64,000 nt of DNA from Alphaproteobacteria bacterium. Its GTDB lineage: Bacteria > Pseudomonadota > Alphaproteobacteria > JANSWW01. A program made the position numbers and the translations under genes. Positions 54,286 to 61,441 of the stretch are shown piece by piece. Every line of letters starts with the position of its first letter. Positions within the stretch are counted from its first letter, which is position 1. The notes beneath the pieces were generated by a model that worked only from the letters and a program-made list of their open reading frames with translations, was not told the origin of the DNA and made no database searches. The stretch covers positions 62,001 through 126,000 of the forward strand of contig JANSWW010000002.1 in assembly GCA_024743275.1 (NCBI GenBank), written 5' to 3'.

Positions 54286-55008
54286 ATGCGCGCCCTGCTT
54301 GCCCTTACAGCGATTCTGCTTTTCGCCCTGCCCGCCGCCGCCGACACGGATCTGAGTCGGGACCAGGTCAAGGAGATCGTCCGCGAACTGATCCGCGAAG
54401 AGCCGGAACTGGTGCTTGAGGCGTTGCAAACCCTTCAGGATCGCGAACGGGCGCAGGAGGAGGCCAATCGCCGTCAGCAGATGTCGGCGCTGGAGGATCA
54501 GCTCCGCCGTCAACCCCAGGATCCCGTTCTCGGCAACCCGGACGGTGAAATCGTCCTGGTCGAGTTTTTCGATTATGCCTGTGGCTATTGCAAACGGATC
54601 CACCCGGTCCTCAAGGAGGCGGTCGAGCGGCGCGGCAACATCCGCTGGGTGATGAAGGAGTTCCCGATCCTCGGGGAAAACTCCGTGCTTGCGGCCCGCT
54701 TCAGCCTGGCGGCCAGCAAGCTCGGCAACTATCAGGCCTTCCATGACGCGCTGATGAGCCATCGCGGCCGGCTCGGCCCGGGCGCGATGCAACGGGCGGC
54801 CGAGACCGCCGGAATCGACTTCGAGAACCTGCAACAAGTCGCGCAGGAGCCCTGGGTCGAGCAAACCATCGCGCGCAATCATCAGTTAGCCCAGGCGCTG
54901 GGGATTCGCGGGACGCCCTATATGTTCGTCGGCGACGAGACCGTCCCCGGTTTCGTCGACGCGGACCAGCTCGAAGAGATCCTCGTCCGCGTTGAAGCCG
55001 AGGGCTGA
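54286..55008 (+). CDS. DsbA-family thiol-disulfide oxidoreductase
   Basis: Periplasmic oxidoreductase. The 240-residue precursor has a signal peptide (MRALLALTAILLFALPAAA), a charged helical N-terminal region (about 22-75) of the kind seen in ScsC/Com1-like proteins, and a thioredoxin fold. The active site is CGYC (C99, C102) and the cis-Pro loop is GTPYMFV. A strong AGGAG lies before the ATG at 54286. It is separated from the peroxiredoxin-like gene by a terminator. The helical N-terminus suggests oligomerisation. Confidence 0.92.
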   Translation: MRALLALTAILLFALPAAADTDLSRDQVKEIVRELIREEPELVLEALQTLQDRERAQEEANRRQQMSALEDQLRRQPQDPVLGNPDGEIVLVEFFDYACGYCKRIHPVLKEAVERRGNIRWVMKEFPILGENSVLAARFSLAASKLGNYQAFHDALMSHRGRLGPGAMQRAAETAGIDFENLQQVAQEPWVEQTIARNHQLAQALGIRGTPYMFVGDETVPGFVDADQLEEILVRVEAEG

Positions 55009-55023
55009 GACGAAAGATAGGGC

Positions 55024-56034
55024 TTAGGCCTCGACTTTCACGTCCGCGTTGGTCGTCCCGTTGCAGACGACACAGTTCCTGCCGCCGTTCTTGGCCTCGT
55101 AGAGCGCCGCGTCGGCGCGGGTCAGGACGCTGTCGAGCGTCTCGAAGTCGGTCAGTTCCGCGACCCCGACGCTGACGGTGCAGGACAGCGTATCGCCCTT
55201 CGCCGTCTCCGTTTCGCGGTCAGAGAAGGCGTGGCGAATTCGCTCGGCGACCGACTCCGCTTCGTTCAGCGCGGTCTCGGGCATCAGGCAGACGAACTCC
55301 TCCCCGCCATACCGGCCGAAACCGTCCTGGTCCCGGATCTCCGCTTCAGCCACCTCCGCCAACAGCTTGATGACCTTGTCGCCCTCGGGATGGCCGTATG
55401 TGTCGTTGACGTTCTTGAACCGGTCGATATCCATGATGGCGACCGACAACGCCCGATCATAGCGGTGCGCCCGCTTGATCTCCTCCTCGGCCTTCTCCAC
55501 CCAGGCCCGCCGCGACAGACAACCGGTGAGCGGATCGCTGGCGGCGATCTGGCGCAGTTCGAGCTGGTCGATCACGATCTTCGCGAAGCTCGCCAGAATG
55601 TTCACCTCATGGGCCGGAAACTCACGGGGCTTGTCGTCGATGGCGCAGAGGCTCCCCACATTGTAACCATCCGGCGTCATCAGCGGGATGCCGAGATAGG
55701 CGCGGATATGGGGATCGCCGGTGACAAGCGGGTTGTCCTTGAAGGTCGGGTGCTGGGTCGCGTCGTTCACGACCAGCGGTTCGCCATGCTTGATGGCGTG
55801 GGTGCAGAACGAGATGTCCCTCGGCGTTTCCCTGACCCCGAGGCCCCGGCGCGCCTTGAACCACTGCCGATCACGGTCGATCAGGGAGACGGCGCACATC
55901 GGGACGTTCAAGGTGTTCTGGACGAGATTGACCACCGTTTCGAAGGGTTTTTCCTCTTGCGTATCGAGGACCTCGTACCGGTCGAGCGCCCGCTGACGAC
56001 CTTCTTCGTCCTCGGTCTTCAATTCCATGATCAT
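55024..56034 (-). CDS. GAF-domain diguanylate cyclase
   Basis: Makes cyclic di-GMP. The 336-residue cytosolic protein has an N-terminal GAF domain (about residues 15-155) and a GGDEF domain with GGEEF at 243-247, an active variant. R234-x-x-D237 lies exactly five residues ahead, forming the allosteric I-site, so product feedback is expected. Its start overlaps the upstream 79-residue gene (ATGA), which suggests they work together. No membrane segment is present. Confidence 0.92.
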   Translation of the reverse strand: MIMELKTEDEEGRQRALDRYEVLDTQEEKPFETVVNLVQNTLNVPMCAVSLIDRDRQWFKARRGLGVRETPRDISFCTHAIKHGEPLVVNDATQHPTFKDNPLVTGDPHIRAYLGIPLMTPDGYNVGSLCAIDDKPREFPAHEVNILASFAKIVIDQLELRQIAASDPLTGCLSRRAWVEKAEEEIKRAHRYDRALSVAIMDIDRFKNVNDTYGHPEGDKVIKLLAEVAEAEIRDQDGFGRYGGEEFVCLMPETALNEAESVAERIRHAFSDRETETAKGDTLSCTVSVGVAELTDFETLDSVLTRADAALYEAKNGGRNCVVCNGTTNADVKVEA

Positions 56035-56270
56035 GGGTGTTCCCTCAACGACATGATTGTTTTCGCGAGTTCTGCCCGATAGGCGGAGAAGACGGCGTCC
56101 AAAGTCTGCTGGACCATGTCCTCAGACTGGCCGCCATCAAGCAGGTTCTTGGCGAGAGTCACGAGATTGGCCTGATGCGAGGCCAGGCTGCGCTGAAGCT
56201 GCTCGGGAATGCCGAGTTCCTCCAGCGGGGCGATGGTTTTCTCAACGAGGTCTTCCGGTGCAATGGGCAT
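56031..56270 (-). CDS. Small protein coupled to the diguanylate cyclase
   Basis: A 79-residue acidic helical protein (LVEKTIAPLEELGIPEQLQRSLASHQANL, then LLDGGQSEDMVQQTLDAVFSAYRAEL). It has no membrane segment, Cys motif or known domain that I recognise. Its last bases overlap the start of the diguanylate cyclase, so the two are probably translated together. It may modulate or localise the cyclase, which is inferred only from the overlap. The 240-base stretch upstream is AT-rich (56430-56460) and probably holds its promoter. Confidence 0.7.
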   Translation of the reverse strand: MPIAPEDLVEKTIAPLEELGIPEQLQRSLASHQANLVTLAKNLLDGGQSEDMVQQTLDAVFSAYRAELAKTIMSLREHP

Positions 56271-56480
56271 GATTTATCCCTATCCAAGACGCGACCCGAC
56301 GGCGCGTTTCTCCCATTAAACCCCCAGGCATTGGGGCATTGTCATCCTGACCATCCGCATAGTGATAGGCAAAACCACCACCCATGGGGGAAACTGAGCC
56401 ATCAAGTTTAACCAATCAGGTTGTGCAGGATTACCCAAATAGAACTAATAAATAATTAACACCGGGCCGCTCTATCGCGC

Positions 56481-56510
56481 AAAACCGGCGCCGCCCGCCG
56501 ATCGGGCGGC
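56481..56510 (-). terminator. Intrinsic terminator after the DksA-like gene
   Basis: On the minus strand GCCGCCCG and CGGGCGGC form an 8-bp stem around a 5-base loop immediately after the stop codon. It is followed by GCCGGTTTT, a T tract, in the direction of transcription. The distance to the stop is under ten bases. Confidence 0.62.
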
Positions 56511-56511
56511 C

Positions 56512-56865
56512 CTACTCCTTCGCGCTGGCGCAGTCGATGCAGGTCGGGACAGCCGGGTCGTGGGACAGACGCTTCGGCGCGATGGGTTCATCGCAGGAAA
56601 CGCAATGGCCGTAGTCGCCGACCTCGATCCGCTTCAGGGCGGCGGCGACCCGTTTGCGTTCGATGTCACGCCGGCGTTCCTGCTCCAGCGCCATCGCTTG
56701 CACCTGCAGGGCGTCCATCCGGCTGAGGCGGCCGACGCTTTGCTGGTCCAGCTCGACCGCCTTGCGTCCCTCCGCCGATGTCCGGCTCAGCTCTTCCAGC
56801 TCGCCTTGGCGCACCAGGAGACGGCGTTTGGCGGTTTCGAGATCAAGCAAAAGTCCTTTCTCCAT
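56512..56865 (-). CDS. DksA/TraR-family zinc-finger protein
   Basis: RNA-polymerase secondary-channel type regulator. The 117-residue protein has a long N-terminal coiled coil (about residues 1-75), then the four-Cys zinc finger CVSCDEPIAPKRLSHDPAVPTCIDC (C-x2-C and C-x2-C). It keeps the C4 finger, unlike some DksA paralogues that lack Cys. It is shorter than DksA (151 residues) and lacks a clear DxxDxA tip at the coiled-coil end. Regulatory target unknown. A terminator follows it. Confidence 0.88.
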   Translation of the reverse strand: MEKGLLLDLETAKRRLLVRQGELEELSRTSAEGRKAVELDQQSVGRLSRMDALQVQAMALEQERRRDIERKRVAAALKRIEVGDYGHCVSCDEPIAPKRLSHDPAVPTCIDCASAKE

Positions 56866-57007
56866 CCCGAAACCCTAGCCCAGCCTTCGAGCAAACCACA
56901 GGAATTTGATTGGCCGCGGGGTGCGGTCGCCCGTATCGAGAACCGTCACTCCGCAAGGACGGCCCATCTTGACACTCAACACCCCCGAAAGTTCCGCCGA
57001 CAGCCCC

Positions 57008-58153
57008 ATGTCCCGGCCCGCTGTGTTCATCGCGGCGGGACTGCTGGCGATCGGAACCCTCTATATCGCCGATCTGGTGGGTTCGAGAATGGCCGCCCTG
57101 TTCCTTGTCGGCGGCGGGTTCGGAGTGACCCTCTATCATGCGAGCTTCGGCTTCACGGCCGCTTGGCGAAGGTTCCTGGTCAACGGGCGGGGCCGGGGCA
57201 TGCGTGCCCAGATGGTGCTGCTCGGCGCCACCGCCATCGTCTTCTATCCCGCTTTGGACACAGGCTTTCTGCTCGACCGCGCGGTCAACGGGTTCGTGGC
57301 GCCCGTCGGGTTCTCGGTGATCGCCGGGGCCTTCCTGTTCGGGATCGGTATGCAGCTCGGCGGCGGATGCGGGTCGGGGACCCTGTTCACCGTCGGCGGC
57401 GGCAATACCCGCATGGTGGTGACGCTGTTCTTCTTCGTCGTCGGCAGCGTCGCCGGCGCGCTGCATGTGGGATGGTGGCTCGATCTCGGCCATCTTGGCG
57501 CCGTCTCCTATGTGAAACGGCTCGGCTGGGAGATCGCGCTGCCGGCGGCCCTTGCCGTCTTCGCCGGTCTCGCCTGGCTGAGTCACGCCTACGAACGCCG
57601 ACGCCACGGATCGATCCTGACCCGCGATCTGGGCCGGAAACCGCCGCTCCGAAGACTGGTCCAAGGCCCGTGGCCCGACGGCTGGGGCGTGGCCGCCCTC
57701 GTGATCCTGGCGGTCCTGACCCTCTATCTCGCCGGCCGACCCTGGGGCATCACCTCGGCCTTCACCATATGGGGCGGCAAGGGCCTCGACGCGTTGGGGA
57801 TCGCCGTCGAGCCGATCACGAGTTGGGGCGCCGTCCAAGGCTCGATCTTCTTTCACACCACCAGTGTGATGGATTTCGGCATCGTGCTCGGCGCCTTGCT
57901 GGCGGCCGGCCTCGCCGGGAAATTCGCGCCGGTGTGGCGCATCGCCCCGCGCCCCCTGCTCGCGGCGATCGTCGGGGGGCTCCTGCTCGGCTATGGGGCC
58001 AGGCTCGCCTTCGGCTGCAATATCGGCGCCTTCTATAGCGGGATCGCCTCGGGCAGCCTGCATGGCTGGCTGTGGCTCGTCAGCGCGCTCGCCGGAAACG
58101 CGGTCGGGGTCCGCCTCAGGCCCTGGTTCCGGCTGGAAGTGGAACGGGCCTAG
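57008..58153 (+). CDS. YeeE/YedE-family membrane transporter
   Basis: Family of thiosulfate/sulfur-compound transporters (TsuA-like). The product is 381 residues with about nine hydrophobic segments and the paired conserved motifs GGGCGSGTLFTVGGG and GCNIGAFYSGIASGSLHGW, both with the family's functional Cys. From an ATG at 57008; a TTG at 56969 has a better upstream AAGGAC and would add 13 residues. It ends in the same CTAG as the convergent GMC oxidoreductase gene. Confidence 0.87.
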   Translation: MSRPAVFIAAGLLAIGTLYIADLVGSRMAALFLVGGGFGVTLYHASFGFTAAWRRFLVNGRGRGMRAQMVLLGATAIVFYPALDTGFLLDRAVNGFVAPVGFSVIAGAFLFGIGMQLGGGCGSGTLFTVGGGNTRMVVTLFFFVVGSVAGALHVGWWLDLGHLGAVSYVKRLGWEIALPAALAVFAGLAWLSHAYERRRHGSILTRDLGRKPPLRRLVQGPWPDGWGVAALVILAVLTLYLAGRPWGITSAFTIWGGKGLDALGIAVEPITSWGAVQGSIFFHTTSVMDFGIVLGALLAAGLAGKFAPVWRIAPRPLLAAIVGGLLLGYGARLAFGCNIGAFYSGIASGSLHGWLWLVSALAGNAVGVRLRPWFRLEVERA

Positions 58154-59766
58154 GCAAGGGTTTTCGCGTCCTCCAGGATCATGTCGGCGGCCTTCTCCGC
58201 GATCATGATGACCGGCGAGTTCGTGTTGCCGCTGGTGATCGTCGGCATCACCGAGGCGTCGGCGATCCGGACCCCGGCGATCCCCCGCAGCGCCAGCCGG
58301 TCGTCGACCACGGCCATCGGGTCGTCGCCCATTTTGCAGGTCCCGACCGGATGGAAGATGGTCGTCGCGATGTCGCCCGCCGCCTTCCACAGATCCGCGT
58401 CGGTGGCGATCTGCGGCCCGGGCTTGAACTCCTCCGGCCGGTATCGCGCCAGCGGCGCCTGGGCGACGATGTGTCTTGTCAGCTTGATCGCGTCCGCCGC
58501 CACCTTGCGGTCCCGGTCGGTCGACAGATAGTTCGGCCGGATCGCGGGGGCGTCCATCGGATTCGGCGTCTTGAGGCGGACATGTCCGCGGCTGTCGGGC
58601 CGCAGGTTGCAGACGCTGGCGGTGAAGGCCGGGAAAGGATGCAAATCGTCGCCGAACTTCTCCAGGGTCAGCGGCTGCACGTGGTATTCCAGATTGGGCG
58701 TCTCGTAGGACGGATCGGACTTCGCGAAGGCCCCCAGCTGGCTCGGGGCCATCGACATGGGACCGGAGCGTTTCAGCATGTATTCAAGGCCGATCTTCGC
58801 CTTGCCGAACAGGCTGTTGGCCTGCTCGTTCAGGGTCTTGACCCCCTCAACCTTGAAGGCGCAGCGCACCTGGAGGTGGTCCTGCAGGTTCTCGCCGACC
58901 CCCGGCAGATCGTGGACCGTCTCGATGCCCTGGCTCTGCAGCACCGCACCGGCCGCGATGCCCGAAAGCTGCAGGATATGGGGGGATCCGATTGCCCCGG
59001 CGGAGAGCACCACCTCGCGGGCGACGTCGATCCGCGCCGGTTCCCCGTCCAGGCTCAATTCGATCGCGGACGCCCGCCCCTCCTCGATCACCAGGCGGCT
59101 GACATGGGCCTTGGTGAAGACGGTGAGATTGGATCGGTTCTCCGCCGGGCGCAGGAACGCCTTCGACGTGTTCCACCGCCACCCGCCGCGCTGATTGACG
59201 TGGAAATAGCCGCAGCCCTCGTTGTCGCCGCGGTTGAAGTCGTCGGTCTTGGGGATCCCGGCGACCGCCGCGGCCTCCTGGAAGGCGTCGAGGATCTCCC
59301 AGGACAGGCGTTGTTTTTCGACCCGCCATTCGCCGCCGGCGCCGTGCAGATCGTCGGCCGGGACCGCCGCCTGATCCTCTGACTTCTTGAAATAGGGCAA
59401 GACATCGTCCCAGCCCCAGCCCCCGTTGCCAAGCTGACGCCAATGGTCGTAGTCCCGGGCCTGGCCGCGCATGTAGATCATGCCGTTGATCGACGAGCAG
59501 CCACCCAGCACCTTGCCGCGTGGATAGTTCAGGGCGCGGCCGTTGAGCCCCGGCTCCGGCTCGGTCGAGAACAGCCAGTCCGTGCGCGGATTGTTCATGC
59601 AGTAGAGATAGCCGACCGGGATATGGATCCAGAGATAATCGTCCTTGCCCCCCGCCTCCAGCAGAGCCACCCGGTGCTTCCCGTCCGCGCTCAGCCGATT
59701 GGCGAGCACGCACCCGGCGCTGCCCGCGCCAACGACGACAAAGTCAAAAGTCCCTAAACCGCGCAT
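58150..59766 (-). CDS. GMC-family FAD-dependent oxidoreductase (choline dehydrogenase-like)
   Basis: FAD-dependent alcohol dehydrogenase or oxidase. The 538-residue product has FDFVVVGAGSAGCVLANRL (ADP-binding), GGSSSINGMIYMRGQ, and the catalytic HPVGTCKMG with His followed by an NTNSP loop. The ATG at 59766 is preferred because the FAD motif follows directly. It resembles BetA, but no BetB or choline uptake gene is near, so the substrate is open. Its TAG and that of the convergent YeeE gene share one CTAG. Confidence 0.9.
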   Translation of the reverse strand: MRGLGTFDFVVVGAGSAGCVLANRLSADGKHRVALLEAGGKDDYLWIHIPVGYLYCMNNPRTDWLFSTEPEPGLNGRALNYPRGKVLGGCSSINGMIYMRGQARDYDHWRQLGNGGWGWDDVLPYFKKSEDQAAVPADDLHGAGGEWRVEKQRLSWEILDAFQEAAAVAGIPKTDDFNRGDNEGCGYFHVNQRGGWRWNTSKAFLRPAENRSNLTVFTKAHVSRLVIEEGRASAIELSLDGEPARIDVAREVVLSAGAIGSPHILQLSGIAAGAVLQSQGIETVHDLPGVGENLQDHLQVRCAFKVEGVKTLNEQANSLFGKAKIGLEYMLKRSGPMSMAPSQLGAFAKSDPSYETPNLEYHVQPLTLEKFGDDLHPFPAFTASVCNLRPDSRGHVRLKTPNPMDAPAIRPNYLSTDRDRKVAADAIKLTRHIVAQAPLARYRPEEFKPGPQIATDADLWKAAGDIATTIFHPVGTCKMGDDPMAVVDDRLALRGIAGVRIADASVMPTITSGNTNSPVIMIAEKAADMILEDAKTLA

Positions 59767-59979
59767 AGGCTTCCCCCCGATGCCATTCTCTGCTGCCATG
59801 ATCTGGCCAGCTTGTTTTCATTTTTCTGGTCTTCGTCCATCCGGGCAGCCACGCGGCCGCTCACGGGCCTGTGTCTCCCTTCGGGCCGACCTTAGGATAT
59901 AACGGTCGGAACGATGGGGAGAAAGACCGGCCTTTCGGCGCAGCGGATCGGTCCGGCATTCGGCAAAGGAGTAGCCGCC

Positions 59980-60126
59980 ATGCTGTCGACGTTCATCAGC
60001 AACCGGGTCCTGCTCATCCTCTGGGCGGTTATGGTCCTGACCCTGTCCTGCCTCGGAGCCGACGCCCACGCCGCAGACCTCACGTCCTTCCTTTGGCCGT
60101 CCTTCCTTTGGCCGTCCCTCCTTTGA
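59980..60126 (+). CDS. Small (48-residue) hydrophobic protein coupled to tag
   Basis: From an ATG with a strong AGGAG ahead, the product is 48 residues. One hydrophobic helix (about residues 9-28, RVLLILWAVMVLTLSCLG) resembles a signal anchor. It ends in the repeated Leu-Trp-Pro-Ser encoded by a 15-bp tandem repeat. The stop TGA overlaps a TTG of the tag frame (TTGA). It may be a genuine leader or membrane microprotein, or may exist mainly to couple translation to tag. Confidence 0.5.
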   Translation: MLSTFISNRVLLILWAVMVLTLSCLGADAHAADLTSFLWPSFLWPSLL

Positions 60127-60128
60127 GC
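60084..60128. repeat. Three 15-bp tandem repeats over the small-ORF/tag junction
   Basis: GTCCTTCCTTTGGCC occurs twice (60084-60098, 60099-60113) and is followed by GTCCCTCCTTTGAGC (60114-60128). The third, diverged copy contains the TGA stop of the 48-residue gene and the TTG proposed to start tag. Confidence 0.88.
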
Positions 60129-60755
60129 GCTCCCGACTCTTCGTCTCCCCAGGGCTCTCCCCCGGGCCTCAACCGGACCGCCGACGGGCGGCTTTGCTGC
60201 GCCTGGGCCGGCGACGATCCCGACTACCGGCGCTATCACGACGAAGAGTGGGGCGTGCCGGTCCGCGACGATATCCGGCTGTTCGAGAAGATCACCCTGG
60301 AGGGCTTTCAGGCCGGCCTCTCCTGGCTGACCATTTTGCGGAAACGCGAGAACTTCCGAGCCGCGTTCGACAGCTTCGACTTCCACAAGGTGGCGACCTA
60401 TGGCGCGGCCGATGTCGACCGCCTGCTGGCCAATGCCGGAATCATCCGGCACCGGGGAAAGATCGAAAGCGCCATCAACAATGCCGGCCGCGCCATCGCG
60501 TTGCAGCAGGAGACGGGCTCGCTCGCAGACTATTTCTGGAGCTTCCAGCCCCCCGCCGACGAGCGCCCGGCGGTGGTCACCTGGGCGTGGATCAAGGCCA
60601 ATCCCACCACACCGGCGTCGAAGCGACTGGCCAAGGATCTGAAGAAACGCGGCTGGACCTTCGTCGGTCCGACCACCGTCTATGCCTTCATGCAGGCCAT
60701 GGGATTGGTCAACGACCATGTGGAGGGATGCCACATCCGGCCACTGCGGGGGTGA
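60123..60755 (+). CDS. tag: DNA-3-methyladenine glycosylase I
   Basis: Excises 3-methyladenine from alkylated DNA. From the TTG at 60123 the product is 210 residues, close to the E. coli length. The zinc residues are present as LCCAW near the start, YHDEEWGVP, and NDHVEGCHIRP at the end. The helix-hairpin-helix core includes EGFQAGLSWLTIL with the active-site Glu. The frame is open further upstream to 59871, but that part is unlike the family and rich in Pro. The start overlaps a small upstream ORF. Confidence 0.93.
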   Translation: MSAPDSSSPQGSPPGLNRTADGRLCCAWAGDDPDYRRYHDEEWGVPVRDDIRLFEKITLEGFQAGLSWLTILRKRENFRAAFDSFDFHKVATYGAADVDRLLANAGIIRHRGKIESAINNAGRAIALQQETGSLADYFWSFQPPADERPAVVTWAWIKANPTTPASKRLAKDLKKRGWTFVGPTTVYAFMQAMGLVNDHVEGCHIRPLRG

Positions 60756-60765
60756 CTCTACGCTT

Positions 60766-61305
60766 CTAGTGCGGGATTTCGGAGTCGGGAACCCGCTCCA
60801 GCGTCGCCGCATCCCAAACCCGGACATCGTCCGACCGGAAGGAGGGGCTGAGTTCATCGTCGTCCCGGTTGGCGTCATAGCGTGACGCCCCCAAAATCTG
60901 ACGAATGGTGCCATCGTCGTCGGCAACCGGCAGCACCAGGCGTTCGGAACGCTTCGGGATGTTCATTTTGCGCTGGGTCGAATAAAGCAGCGCCGGCCTT
61001 TCGATCACCATCCGCCAACGCTGGCCGATATAGCGGTAGTCGTTCTCCCCGATCACATGACGGGCCGGCCGTCCCATCAGAGTCTGGTTCCAGGACTGGC
61101 GGATTTCATCTCCCGCGAGCGTGCAATGGAACTCGCCATTGTCCTGAAGCCGATAGATCCAGCAGTCGGGAAGCAGTTTAGGGAAGGCCAAGGGATCGAT
61201 GTCACGGCGGAGCGGAACAACCCTGTCCCCGCGCCGGGCGAGCCAATGATCGAGAAGCGGGATGAAATCCTCATTCTTGAAATCAATGCCGAAAATGCCG
61301 CTCAT
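60766..61305 (-). CDS. PAS-domain (PAS_5/DUF1488-like) protein
   Basis: A 179-residue protein with a PAS fold of the PAS_5 (PF07310) type. It has LLDHWLARRGDRVVPLRRDIDPLAFPKLLPDCWIYRL at the start and HCTLAGDEIRQSWNQTLMGRPARHVIG in the middle. It is a stand-alone sensor-like domain with no kinase or GGDEF partner. The ATG at 61305 gives the family start; a longer frame extends to 61371. It is convergent with tag, ten bases away. Its role is unknown. Confidence 0.85.
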   Translation of the reverse strand: MSGIFGIDFKNEDFIPLLDHWLARRGDRVVPLRRDIDPLAFPKLLPDCWIYRLQDNGEFHCTLAGDEIRQSWNQTLMGRPARHVIGENDYRYIGQRWRMVIERPALLYSTQRKMNIPKRSERLVLPVADDDGTIRQILGASRYDANRDDDELSPSFRSDDVRVWDAATLERVPDSEIPH

Positions 61306-61441
61306 AATCGCCCCGCAGGTTGCAAATACCGAACCGTCTTTGCTCATAACTCGAACAAAAAACCCCGCCACCCTTTACTGAATTCGCGTTTATCCGATCC
61401 GACGAGCCGCCGTCCACAATTTCTTATGGTTAATCATCGTG

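Noticed and set aside
57008..57300. Earlier TTG start for the YeeE gene at 56969
   Set aside because: It has a better ribosome site, but the family start could not be fixed, so the ATG is used and the alternative noted.
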